Below, in pieces: positions 5,975 through 13,116 of a stretch of 37,600 nt of DNA. Source of the DNA: a virus; IMG/VR virus record IMGVR_UViG_3300031772_000117, positions 1 to 37,600 of that record. One strand, given 5' to 3'. The notes beneath the pieces were generated by a model. The model had not been told where the DNA came from. It did not search any database and saw only the letters and a program-made list of their open reading frames with translations. Positions within the stretch are counted from its first letter, which is position 1, and each line of letters starts with the position of its first letter. The translations under genes and the position numbers were made by a program.

Positions 5975-8055
5975 ATATAGCACACATAGATTTCGAGACT
6001 TTCAGCGAGTCGGATATAACCGAAGACGGGGCGGCGGTATACTCAGAACATCCGAGCACGGAAGTGTTATGTATGGCATACTATATACCGTACCTAGAAG
6101 GCGTTAGACTCTGGGAACCTTCCAAGCCAGCACCACAAGAACTGTTTGACTTCATTCAGTCGGGCGGTCTGATAGCCGCGCATAACTCAGGGTTTGAGTT
6201 CATGATATGGCATAATGTTTGCACTCCCCGCATGGGTTGGCCCGTTCTCCCGTTCTATCAAATGCGTTGCTCAATGTCACGTGGTAGGGCGTGGGGACTT
6301 CCGGGCAAACTGAAGGAGGTGGCCAAGATACTGGGAACCTCAGAGCAGAAAGACACCGAAGGCCAGAGGCTGATTAAGAAATTCAGTAAGCCACGCAAGC
6401 CAACTGCCAAAGACCCACGTACCCGAATACATATGTTACCGGAAGATCCTGACACCCAACTAATGTATGAATACTGTAAGCAGGATGTATTAACGGAGAT
6501 GTCAATTTCTGAGAAACTACCAGAACTTAGCCCCATAGAACTAGAACTGTGGCTATTAGACCAGTATATAAATTTATGTGGCGTCCATATTGATACAAAA
6601 GCCCTTGGAGACTTACAGAGCCTTGTTAATTCTGCATTCTCGAGGTACACCCAAGAGTTGTGCCAGATCACGGGTAACGCGGTGCAAACGGGCTCGGAAG
6701 TTGAGAAGATGGGGGATTGGTTGCGAGCTCAAGGTGTGGATTCTGATAGCATGGATGCCAAAAGCGTTGAAGCCTTACTAAAACATGAGAACTTGCCACC
6801 TGATCGCCGCAGAGTCTTAGAGTTACGGCAGATTTTGAGCCAGTCGAGTGTTAGGAAGCTTGACACTATAGAACGCATGTTAAGCCACGATAAACGGTTA
6901 CGTAACTTATTTATGTTCTGTGGAGCAGCGAGAACCGGACGGTTTGCAGGGCGTGGCCCACAACCTCAGAACTTACCGAGTTCTGGCCCTTATTTGCAAC
7001 TTTGCCCGAAGTGTGGGAAGTATAGCGGAGTCTATGGGTTCTGCCCTCACTGCATGAGTGAAGAAGTCACATCCTCGGAATGGACGAGTGATGCCGTAGA
7101 AGATATATTAACCGTTGCCGCTTCCCGCAACATTGATATTTTTGAATCTGTATTCCCTGACTTACTGGGAACTGTATCAGGCTCAATGCGGGGGCTGTTT
7201 TGTGCCGCTCCGGGGAAAGATTTGTTGTGCTCGGATTACTCAGCGATTGAAGCGGTAGTTCTGGCTTTCCTGTCCGGTGAGTCTTGGAGGGAAGAAGTAT
7301 TTAGAACCCACGGAAAAATATATGAGATGTCTGCTTCCAAAATATCAGGCGTTCCGTTTGAGGAACTTATGGACTATAAAAAGCGAACAGGAGAGCACCA
7401 CCCACTAAGAAAGAAAGTCGGAAAAGTTGCGGAGCTCGCCTCTGGCTACGGTGGAGGTATTGCTGCTTGGAAGGTCTTTGGAGCTGATAAATTCATGAAT
7501 GATGAAGAAATAAAACAGAAAGTAGTTGATTGGCGGGCAGCTTCTCCGAACGTTGCAGGAATGTGGAAAGCCCTTGAACGTGCGGCCGTAAGATGCCTGA
7601 AGACCTGCCAGCCACAGAGCTACCGAGACACGACATTTACCTTTGACGCTATTACGGGGGTTATGTACGCCCGCTTGTTATCCGGCCGAAAACTGGCTTA
7701 CCACGGGGCTCGTTTGGTTCCGGTAGTTAAGCCTTGGGGAACAGCGGAGTGTATAACTTACATGTCCATGCAGATCAAGGGCGGCTGGCAACGTATAGAC
7801 ACTTGGGGTGGGAAACTGACAGAGAATATCGTACAGGCCACGGCTAGAGACCTCCTAACACACGCAATGGTTAACGTCGAAAAGGCGGGTTACCACGTGA
7901 TCTTACATGTACATGACGAGATTGTTACCGAAGTTCCCGAAGGAACCGGAAGCATTGAAGATCTCGAAAGAATAATGGGCACTATGCCAGAATGGGCCAA
8001 AGATTGGCCGATAAAAGCTAGGGGCGGATGGAGAGGAAAAAGGTATAGAAAATGA
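5968..8055 (+). CDS. family A DNA polymerase with 3'-5' exonuclease domain
   Basis: 695 residues from the ATG at 5968, which overlaps the previous stop; an in-frame GTG at 5947 is less likely. The proofreading domain shows DFETFSE (Exo I, D8/E10), HNSGFEF (Exo II, about 72-78) and YCKQDV (Exo III, about 169-174). The polymerase domain shows GRFAGRGPQPQNLP, motif A DYSAIEAVV (about 421), GKVAELASGYGGG (motif B region) and motif C HDE (about 649-651). A zinc ribbon (CPKCGKY...CPHC) is inserted before motif A, as I recall for related phage polymerases. No 5' nuclease domain is present. It is the likely phage replicase, working with the SSB and DUF2800 nuclease. Confidence 0.95.
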   Translation: MLDIAHIDFETFSESDITEDGAAVYSEHPSTEVLCMAYYIPYLEGVRLWEPSKPAPQELFDFIQSGGLIAAHNSGFEFMIWHNVCTPRMGWPVLPFYQMRCSMSRGRAWGLPGKLKEVAKILGTSEQKDTEGQRLIKKFSKPRKPTAKDPRTRIHMLPEDPDTQLMYEYCKQDVLTEMSISEKLPELSPIELELWLLDQYINLCGVHIDTKALGDLQSLVNSAFSRYTQELCQITGNAVQTGSEVEKMGDWLRAQGVDSDSMDAKSVEALLKHENLPPDRRRVLELRQILSQSSVRKLDTIERMLSHDKRLRNLFMFCGAARTGRFAGRGPQPQNLPSSGPYLQLCPKCGKYSGVYGFCPHCMSEEVTSSEWTSDAVEDILTVAASRNIDIFESVFPDLLGTVSGSMRGLFCAAPGKDLLCSDYSAIEAVVLAFLSGESWREEVFRTHGKIYEMSASKISGVPFEELMDYKKRTGEHHPLRKKVGKVAELASGYGGGIAAWKVFGADKFMNDEEIKQKVVDWRAASPNVAGMWKALERAAVRCLKTCQPQSYRDTTFTFDAITGVMYARLLSGRKLAYHGARLVPVVKPWGTAECITYMSMQIKGGWQRIDTWGGKLTENIVQATARDLLTHAMVNVEKAGYHVILHVHDEIVTEVPEGTGSIEDLERIMGTMPEWAKDWPIKARGGWRGKRYRK

Positions 8056-8255
8056 GTAGAACACAATCAACTAAATGTCCCCAATGTAAAGAAACAGTGG
8101 TTCTCACGCCCAAGTTACGGGCGGAAAGTAATAAAAAGAAGTATAACATCGCGTTATTTAATTCCACAGCTTCGGAAGCTACCAAGATAGCATTCAACAA
8201 GAAAGCCACATATATTGTTTGCCCACACTGTCATAGAGAATTTGGAGCACTGTAA
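8052..8255 (+). CDS. small zinc-ribbon protein
   Basis: 67 residues, starting ATGA over the polymerase stop codon, so translationally coupled. It has two CxxC knuckles, CPQC near residue 9 and CPHC near 57, separated by a basic middle part: a single zinc ribbon. It probably binds nucleic acid or a polymerase partner; the role is unknown. It is the last gene before a terminator. Confidence 0.7.
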   Translation: MSRTQSTKCPQCKETVVLTPKLRAESNKKKYNIALFNSTASEATKIAFNKKATYIVCPHCHREFGAL

Positions 8256-8261
8256 GACTCT

Positions 8262-8290
8262 GGGGGGTGAGAGCCCCCCTAATCTTTTTT
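8262..8290 (+). terminator. Rho-independent terminator after the polymerase operon
   Basis: Stem GGGGGG/CCCCCC (8262-8267, 8274-8279), loop TGAGAG, then AATC and six T. Compared with the copy at 4520, the outer base pair has changed on both arms (A-T to G-C), which keeps the stem. Confidence 0.85.
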
Positions 8291-8367
8291 AAAATAAAAC
8301 TTGACATTGCTATGTTTTTGTAGTATCTTTGGTAAGTAACAGTAAATAATTAACAAACAGGAGAATA
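8275..8367 (+). repeat. 93-bp exact direct repeat, copy 2
   Basis: Identical to 4532-4624; see that entry. The downstream leader differs only just before the ATG (CAATG instead of AAATG). Confidence 0.95.
8301..8329 (+). promoter_or_regulatory. sigma-70-type promoter for the methyltransferase operon
   Basis: TTGACA at 8301-8306, 17-bp spacer, TATCTT at 8324-8329, in the second copy of the duplicated cassette. Confidence 0.8.
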
Positions 8368-8369
8368 CA

Positions 8370-8933
8370 ATGATACTAACTACGATGCCGAAACTACCAT
8401 CTGTGGACGAGAAAGCTAATCGGATAGGTAAGGACTTGGACACACGTCCTTGCAGGATCTGGATAGGGAGAGCCCTAGAAGCAAACACCGCCGTAAACAT
8501 AATGTTAGATAGAAACATACAAGGTGGTGAAAGCTTCTTACTAGGGGGTTGTGCCACAAACCTATTTATTAAACACCCTGAGGACGCACGTGCTTTCATC
8601 CTTGCCCTGAGCATGCGGGGCTTAACCAGTTTACTATGCGGTGAGTTGGCACCACTGGAAGACTTTAATACTCCGTCACCCCCAGCGGCACTCTCCACCA
8701 CACTTGCCGACATCCAGAGGCACGTAACCGAAATGTCTATATCCGAGTGGATTAAGGCGGTCAAGGAGCACGGGGAGTCCGTTAAATTAGAAGTGTGCTC
8801 GTGGATGACTCCGGGGGCCATGGTGCTAACTGCCCGTAGTATAGAGTTAGGTGATACCAGACAAGTAGAGGGTATTAAACAGGCATTAGATAGATTAAAG
8901 GTACCTTATGAAGACTTAACGGAAAGGAGATAA
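8370..8933 (+). CDS. hypothetical early protein
   Basis: 187 residues. The ATG at 8370 follows AACAGGAGAATACA, the same site used at 4627. The sequence looks globular and mixed alpha/beta, without membrane segments or clear catalytic motifs. Recognisable stretches include FLLGGCATNLFI (about 52-63) and a C-terminal helix, VEGIKQALDRLKVPYEDL. It is the first gene of an operon of small coupled proteins. I do not recognise a family. Confidence 0.65.
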   Translation: MILTTMPKLPSVDEKANRIGKDLDTRPCRIWIGRALEANTAVNIMLDRNIQGGESFLLGGCATNLFIKHPEDARAFILALSMRGLTSLLCGELAPLEDFNTPSPPAALSTTLADIQRHVTEMSISEWIKAVKEHGESVKLEVCSWMTPGAMVLTARSIELGDTRQVEGIKQALDRLKVPYEDLTERR

Positions 8934-8935
8934 CC

Positions 8936-9193
8936 ATGCGTAAAGTAGTTACATATGAAGTACATCCTGAGGGAAACAGTGAACGGGAGCTAGAGACCGC
9001 AAGGCTCATATTAGCGGCCAAGAGTTGTCGGGGCTACATGTGCTACGAAGATAGTTGTCCACTAAGGGGTAGATGCCGCATGTCTGGGATATTCCCCCCA
9101 ACCACGCAGGACATTAGTATAATGCTGATATTAATGCGCGACTTTGTAGCTCGCCACACGGTAACCCAGTTTGACGGGGTGGGACATGCCTGA
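8936..9193 (+). CDS. small Cys-containing protein (CX4CX4CX5C)
   Basis: 85 residues; the ATG lies two bases after the previous stop, with GGAAAGGAG just upstream. The central motif CRGYMCYEDSCPLRGRC has four Cys and may bind Zn. The C-terminal half is helical (ISIMLILMRDFVARH). It overlaps the next start by 8 bases. Function unknown. Confidence 0.65.
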   Translation: MRKVVTYEVHPEGNSERELETARLILAAKSCRGYMCYEDSCPLRGRCRMSGIFPPTTQDISIMLILMRDFVARHTVTQFDGVGHA

Positions 9194-9392
9194 CGTAAAT
9201 AAACGCGATGTTATCGCCGAGGGCGTGAAGCACGGAGGGGACAAGGCCACGCTTGAGAAAATGAAGTCCGCCGAGGTCTGCAAGGTGGTCAATACCCTCG
9301 TTGGACACGGTAGGTACTATTTCTGCGCCAGATCGAAGGCTATAAGGTTTGTTAAGATGTACCGTGGTGTTATGGGCAGGGGGAACCGATGA
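9186..9392 (+). CDS. small basic hypothetical protein
   Basis: 68 residues. The ATG at 9186 is preferred over the upstream TTG at 9171 because GGGGTGGG lies just before it. The protein is basic (MPDVNKRDVIAEGVKHGG ... KAIRFVKMYRGVMGRG). Its stop overlaps the ATG of the next short frame (ATGA). Function unknown. Confidence 0.6.
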   Translation: MPDVNKRDVIAEGVKHGGDKATLEKMKSAEVCKVVNTLVGHGRYYFCARSKAIRFVKMYRGVMGRGNR

Positions 9393-9442
9393 GTAAATTT
9401 CAATACACATGTCCAAGATGTTGTGCATTGGTACGATTATGA
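9389..9442 (+). CDS. 17-codon peptide with CPRCC knuckle, coupled to the methyltransferase
   Basis: MSKFQYTCPRCCALVRL. The ATG overlaps the upstream stop (ATGA) and is preceded by a strong AGGGGG site. Its own TGA (9440-9442) overlaps the methyltransferase ATG (9439), again as ATGA. It may be a leader that carries ribosomes onto the methyltransferase, or the N-terminal remnant of a zinc-ribbon gene. Confidence 0.5.
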   Translation: MSKFQYTCPRCCALVRL

Positions 9443-10161
9443 AGCATGCGAGCCTGTTCTCAGGAATCGGCGGCTTTGATCTGGCCGCTGAGTGGCTCGG
9501 TTGGGAAAATATATTTCAAGTAGAAAAAGACGCCTTCTGTCAGGGGGTGCTTAAAAAGAATTTTAAAAACACAAGGATCTATGATGACATTACCACTTTC
9601 GACGGAACCCCCTATAGAGGAACGATCGATGTTCTCTCAGGCGGATTTCCCTGCCAACCTTTCAGCATCGCAGGGCATATGCGTGGCCATGAAGACGAGC
9701 GTGCCCTCTGGCCTGAAATGCTTAGAGTCATTCAAGAGATCCGGCCTCGCTGGGTCGTTGGTGAGAATGTTGCTAACTTCGCCAAAATGGGGCTCGACAG
9801 TGCGTTTGCTGACTTGGAAAACCTCGGCTACTCCGTCGGGGCGGCAATACTTCCAGCTTGCGCCGTCAACGCTCCACACCAAAGAAACCGGATTTGGATT
9901 ATTGCCCACGCCAGCGGCACGGGACTACAAGGGGTCTCGGAGTCTGGAAGCCCTAGAACGATCGGGACGGGGACAGCGCAACAATCTACCCGACTTCTTC
10001 GCACAGACTGGAAAAAGTTCCCGACTCAATCACCGATTTGTACTGGAGATGATGGGCTTTCCCCCAAACTGGTGCGATTAGCAACTAAAGCGGCCGGAAA
10101 TGCGGCAGTACCGCAATTAATTTACGAAATTTTTAAAATGTTACAGGAGATTGAAAAATGA
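9439..10161 (+). CDS. DNA cytosine-C5 methyltransferase
   Basis: 240 residues from the ATG at 9439, giving the typical N-terminus MKHASLFSGIGGFDLAAEW; the frame is open to 9409 but the extra residues are not family-like. It transfers methyl from SAM to cytosine C5. Motif I is FSGIGGFD (7-14). Motif IV is GGFPCQPFS (68-76, catalytic C72). Motif VI is ENV (109-111), motif VIII is QRNRIW (148-153) and motif X is GNAAVPQ (220-226). The target-recognition region between VIII and X is short. The gene probably protects phage DNA from host restriction. A 500-base second frame overlaps it (see 9581-10081). Confidence 0.9.
   Translation: MKHASLFSGIGGFDLAAEWLGWENIFQVEKDAFCQGVLKKNFKNTRIYDDITTFDGTPYRGTIDVLSGGFPCQPFSIAGHMRGHEDERALWPEMLRVIQEIRPRWVVGENVANFAKMGLDSAFADLENLGYSVGAAILPACAVNAPHQRNRIWIIAHASGTGLQGVSESGSPRTIGTGTAQQSTRLLRTDWKKFPTQSPICTGDDGLSPKLVRLATKAAGNAAVPQLIYEIFKMLQEIEK
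9581..10081 (+). CDS. overlapping ORF in an alternative frame inside the methyltransferase
   Basis: Open for 166 codons in the +1 frame relative to the methyltransferase. It starts with two ATGs (9581, 9584); AAGGA at 9573-9577 is 6 bases before the second. The translation is not random-looking. It contains VRLLTWKTSATPSGRQYF, GLLPTPAARDYKG and, at the end, RLNHRFVLEMMGFPPNWCD. From memory, I associate these blocks with regions encoded in or beside phage cytosine methyltransferase genes. The same DNA encodes FPTQSPICTGDDGLS in the methyltransferase frame. It could be a true overprinted gene or the relic of a frame-shifted target-recognition region. Confidence 0.5.
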   Translation: MMTLPLSTEPPIEERSMFSQADFPANLSASQGICVAMKTSVPSGLKCLESFKRSGLAGSLVRMLLTSPKWGSTVRLLTWKTSATPSGRQYFQLAPSTLHTKETGFGLLPTPAARDYKGSRSLEALERSGRGQRNNLPDFFAQTGKSSRLNHRFVLEMMGFPPNWCD

Positions 10162-10412
10162 CTATAAGTGAAGAAACACGTGATTTATGGAAGAAAGTTA
10201 AAGACAACTCGAGTGTGCTAAAATCCTGCGCAGTTCACAATTTTGGGAGAGTAGAGATCAAGAGCATCCTCGTTGACCCTAAATTAAAATGCACCCTTTG
10301 CGGCGGAGAAATGAGGGTTATGGTCATATCCCATTACGTAGATGGGTACCGTGCGGCTGGAGGTAAAATAAAGGACATCATAGATAGTCCCTTCTTTGGG
10401 GAGGACAGGTAA
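10158..10412 (+). CDS. small putative zinc-finger protein
   Basis: 84 residues; it starts ATGA over the methyltransferase stop. The pair CAVH (about 24-27) and CTLCGGE (about 45-51) resembles a small phage family with a C-x2-H plus C-x2-C knuckle. Probably metal-binding; role unknown. Its stop overlaps the next ATG (TAATG). Confidence 0.6.
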   Translation: MTISEETRDLWKKVKDNSSVLKSCAVHNFGRVEIKSILVDPKLKCTLCGGEMRVMVISHYVDGYRAAGGKIKDIIDSPFFGEDR

Positions 10413-10696
10413 TGACTATGCCAACAGTAAGAAACGATCTATTGACAAAGATAACTGCCAATGTGCCTATGTCCGAAAAGTGGCTTGAAGAAAACGGGTT
10501 TGACGGATTATACAACGTGTCGGCAGGTTGCGCTTGTGAGAGGGCTGATTTTCTAATCTGTAGTGAGGATTGTTCTTTTAAGGATTGCAAACCCGGAGTC
10601 TACAAAAACTGCCGAACCTGCCGCCTACGCCAATTCGAGGACTGTTCAGATCCTTTCTGTATCGAGATGGGCACACGGGGGGTAACCAGTGAATAG
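10412..10696 (+). CDS. small Cys-rich phage protein
   Basis: 94 residues; the ATG at 10412 lies after GGGGAGGACAGG. The N-terminal half, WLEENGFDGLYNVSAGCAC, matches a common phage pattern (NG-x-DGL-x-N ... C-x-C). Eleven Cys occupy the C-terminal half, including CSEDC, CRTC and CSDPFC. Likely metal-binding, function unknown. It overlaps the next start by 8 bases. Confidence 0.65.
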   Translation: MTMPTVRNDLLTKITANVPMSEKWLEENGFDGLYNVSAGCACERADFLICSEDCSFKDCKPGVYKNCRTCRLRQFEDCSDPFCIEMGTRGVTSE

Positions 10697-10961
10697 ATAC
10701 GCCAAACATTTCAGCAAGAAAGATGCCCCTATCGTTACGAAACTCATAGCCGTGGAGGCTCTACTTGCCGATATTCATGACGATATGCTAAAAATGCCAG
10801 CCTCCAAGGTCGAGAAGCTCTCGGCACTTAGGGCTTACCTGCATCTTGTCACGTGTGATCTTGACGAACTAACCGAGGGTATAAAGTCACAGTTTATGAA
10901 GCACTACAGCCATACCGACTGGGATAACATGATAACTAAAGTATTGGAGAAACTAAAATGA
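10689..10961 (+). CDS. small helical hypothetical protein
   Basis: 90 residues from GTG at 10689, preceded by six G (GGGGGGTAACCA). The sequence is almost entirely amphipathic helix, with no Cys motif, and ends ITKVLEKLK. It is the last gene of the operon that begins at 8370. Function unknown. Confidence 0.6.
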   Translation: MNRYAKHFSKKDAPIVTKLIAVEALLADIHDDMLKMPASKVEKLSALRAYLHLVTCDLDELTEGIKSQFMKHYSHTDWDNMITKVLEKLK

Positions 10962-10969
10962 GAAAAGAC

Positions 10970-10998
10970 TTGACAAAGCATTGCAATGTTAGTATATT
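10970..10998 (+). promoter_or_regulatory. sigma-70-type promoter for the last early operon
   Basis: TTGACA at 10970-10975, 17-bp spacer, TATATT at 10993-10998. The stretch TTGACAAAGCATTGCAATG is shared with the promoter at 631. Confidence 0.8.
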
Positions 10999-11031
10999 GT
11001 AGATGTACCAAATTAAACGAAAGGAATCAAA

Positions 11032-11214
11032 ATGAGTGTATGCCGTTGCTGTTGTTGCGGAAAGCAAGCCGTGGCCGAGGAGGTCTCCCCTACTGATCGT
11101 TATCGAACAACGTTGAAGGGGGCGAAACCGGGCTTTGCAGGTAATGAATGTTATTGTGGGCATTGTGCCAAAGATTTAGATAAAAATGGGTTATTCCCAG
11201 AAGAAAGGAATTAA
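11032..11214 (+). CDS. small zinc-binding-type Cys-rich protein
   Basis: 60 residues; the ATG follows GAAAGGAATCAAA. Cys clusters lie at the N-terminus (CRCCCCGK) and near the C-terminus (CYCGHC), with a polar loop between them. This gives two knuckles of a treble-clef or zinc-ribbon type. Role unknown. Confidence 0.65.
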   Translation: MSVCRCCCCGKQAVAEEVSPTDRYRTTLKGAKPGFAGNECYCGHCAKDLDKNGLFPEERN

Positions 11215-11215
11215 A

Positions 11216-11446
11216 ATGGGTTCGGAGGGTATGAAACGATTACAGCTCCTCGCCACTATAATAGTAGGGGTGCTTATCCTGCTGGTAACGCACTACTCTC
11301 AAACACTAGCTTACAAGGAGGGTATTGAGACTGGCCGACAGATTGAAATTAACAAACGTAAGGCATTTATAGACAGCCTTGCGAACCATAATACTTACCG
11401 CAATGGCATACCTAAAGAGCTTTGCGGAGATGAAGACGAGGAATAA
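11216..11446 (+). CDS. small single-pass membrane protein
   Basis: 76 residues. The ATG at 11216 is chosen because AAAGGA precedes it; an in-frame ATG at 11186 lies inside the previous gene. A short N-terminus is followed by a hydrophobic segment (LLATIIVGVLILLVTHYS, about 10-27) and then a polar, charged C-terminal part ending in an acidic tail. Probably an inner-membrane protein expressed early, possibly for superinfection exclusion or host takeover; this is a guess. Confidence 0.6.
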   Translation: MGSEGMKRLQLLATIIVGVLILLVTHYSQTLAYKEGIETGRQIEINKRKAFIDSLANHNTYRNGIPKELCGDEDEE

Positions 11447-11450
11447 AATA

Positions 11451-11675
11451 ATGACTATGCCTGTAGAAGGGGGCTTTGCCCTCAAAAGAGCGGAGTTGAT
11501 CACCCGCTTAAAAGAACAGATCAAGGGTAACGGGTACGGAGCGGCTAAAGCTTTTTACCTGAGAAACTTCAAGAGTGAAATTGACTTTCAGACCTTCCGA
11601 AACATATTGTATGGAAATTCCCGAAATCTACCAAGTGCCAGTGTGTGTGACATTATCGAAAAGGGGTTACTATGA
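11451..11675 (+). CDS. small hypothetical protein, possibly DNA-binding
   Basis: 74 residues from the ATG at 11451 (GAGG 8 bases before); a longer TTG start at 11379 would run through the previous gene. It is basic and helical, with a C-terminal part (FQTFRNILYGNSRNLPSASV) whose helix-turn-helix-like rhythm resembles small phage regulators. This is only suggestive. The stop overlaps the next ATG (ATGA). Confidence 0.5.
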   Translation: MTMPVEGGFALKRAELITRLKEQIKGNGYGAAKAFYLRNFKSEIDFQTFRNILYGNSRNLPSASVCDIIEKGLL

Positions 11676-12541
11676 ATATAATGGTAAAAACCGGAGAGCT
11701 TAGAGAGGCTTTCCGGTTCTCGGTGGGCGGTGAGTTTCGTATCGTGACTGACGCCGCAGGTAAGACCTCCGTAAGATCAACAGACGGGGCATTGAGCGCA
11801 AAATACGAGCTACCCTCTGCCGAAGTACTGGGAACAACCGACACCGTGGCCATATCTAATAGCGATAAAACGATAATCCTAGAATCGGAAGACTCGGAGG
11901 GTCTGAGTATTATAAGCACTGACAGTGCGGGAATAGTAGAAATTACATTTCCTTCTGGAAACACCGAAAGATTAGTCAGAAAGCCCTTAACCACTCCATT
12001 AAGTTGGGAGCCAGTACAAACCCCCTATCAAACGATGACTATAGCCCCTTGGGAGTACGGTACCGTTAGGCCGTTCGTGACTGAGGAAGAGAGTAAATTT
12101 GGCCATCGCTTGCCTCTGAGGCACATACACTTAAGCGGTATTTCGCTACGGGCGTCTAACAGTTATTCAGCAATCGATTTGTTTCTTTCGGAACCACCGT
12201 TATTTGAGGCTTTTATACCGGTACTCCCTAAAGGTCTGGAGATCGCAAAGGATGTAATCGTTAGGGCAAATGGTAAGGTCACGGTTGTGGTTGCGGGCAA
12301 CCTATCGTTACGTTTAGATTCCGAAGGATTAGAGTGGCCGAAGTGGCCAATGGACAATCTGCTACCAAACTGTACCGTGTCGCAAGACTTCCCTAAGATT
12401 CCACTGGCTGAGAGAGCTAAGGTTAAGCAAGCCCTTGCGGGTTCACACGCTCTATGCGAAACCAGACAACAGGTAGGGAAGTTCCCGGCTCCATATATCT
12501 GGAATCTCACAGATCGCACCATTGCTGCAATGCCTGAATGA
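11672..12541 (+). CDS. putative sliding-clamp-like protein
   Basis: 289 residues; the ATG at 11672 overlaps the upstream stop and follows AAGGGG. The middle section (about 150-235) has the rhythm of a DnaN-type clamp domain: SYSAIDLFL, FIPVLPKGLEI, VVVAGNLSLRL, WPKWPMDNLLP, comparable to the ivP...RLleg-x-yP...iiP signature. Overall similarity is weak and only part of a clamp would be present. A processivity factor for the phage polymerase is plausible but unproven. It is the last plus-strand gene and ends flush against the convergent minus-strand gene. Confidence 0.45.
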   Translation: MNIMVKTGELREAFRFSVGGEFRIVTDAAGKTSVRSTDGALSAKYELPSAEVLGTTDTVAISNSDKTIILESEDSEGLSIISTDSAGIVEITFPSGNTERLVRKPLTTPLSWEPVQTPYQTMTIAPWEYGTVRPFVTEEESKFGHRLPLRHIHLSGISLRASNSYSAIDLFLSEPPLFEAFIPVLPKGLEIAKDVIVRANGKVTVVVAGNLSLRLDSEGLEWPKWPMDNLLPNCTVSQDFPKIPLAERAKVKQALAGSHALCETRQQVGKFPAPYIWNLTDRTIAAMPE

Positions 12542-13102
12542 TTAAAAACCGATAGGGGTTACGGTAACTCGTACATTACGGGTTCCCGCTCCACCCCCTG
12601 TGGTTATACGCAATTGATTTCCTACCAAATAACGGTCATTGCTTAACGATACAGTACAGTTAGCCATGTCCAACGGCTTCCAAGCAAACACCCCAACCGT
12701 CCAAGTAACGATTCCCACACAAATAAGCATGTAATCTGTATTCTCGCAGGTAATGGAGATCATAAACTGGTTCCCCCTTGCTCCGGGGTGCGGCATAGTA
12801 GGTGCCCATACTGTAACGGGAACCCCTTCTGTAGTGGTAACAACAGGGTAACGTAAAGCTACAATCTGCTCTATGGCTTCCACCCCTTGCGAAACATGCG
12901 CGTTCTCAGGGTTTCCACTAACTGACAGGTTCGCCCTGTGCAGCAAGGCGTGTAAGAACCCTATTAGATCCTTCCCTAGAGCTTCTTCCCAAGGTGTACC
13001 GTCACCCGCTCCGGGCAACAGTTCATTTCTCGGCTCACCCCATGGCCATGCGCCACTAGGGGGGTCAATTCTTCCGGGGTACTGTGTTGATAAATTTATC
13101 AT
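12542..13102 (-). CDS. tail-fibre-associated or minor structural protein
   Basis: 186 residues. The N-terminus INLSTQYPGRIDPPSGAWPWG with the GTPWEEALGKDL segment is of a type I associate with proteins encoded next to phage tail fibres. The C-terminal half is beta-rich and ends in a Gly-rich stretch. Its place right after the gp48-like baseplate gene fits a fibre or baseplate-periphery role. It is the last gene of the minus-strand unit. Confidence 0.6.
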   Translation of the reverse strand: MINLSTQYPGRIDPPSGAWPWGEPRNELLPGAGDGTPWEEALGKDLIGFLHALLHRANLSVSGNPENAHVSQGVEAIEQIVALRYPVVTTTEGVPVTVWAPTMPHPGARGNQFMISITCENTDYMLICVGIVTWTVGVFAWKPLDMANCTVSLSNDRYLVGNQLRITTGGGAGTRNVRVTVTPIGF

Positions 13103-13116
13103 GGTAATGTCTCCTT

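Noticed and set aside
6860-6890. TTGACA inside the polymerase gene as a promoter
   Set aside because: No -10 box at 16-18 bases and it lies within conserved coding sequence.
10442-10475. TTGACA near 10442 as a promoter
   Set aside because: The 17-bp position holds GCCTAT, not a -10 hexamer; it is in the coding region of the 94-residue Cys-rich protein.
10958-11002. 14-codon frame (MRKDLTKHC...) starting ATGA after the helical protein
   Set aside because: It coincides base for base with the promoter at 10970; the sequence is explained by the promoter elements.
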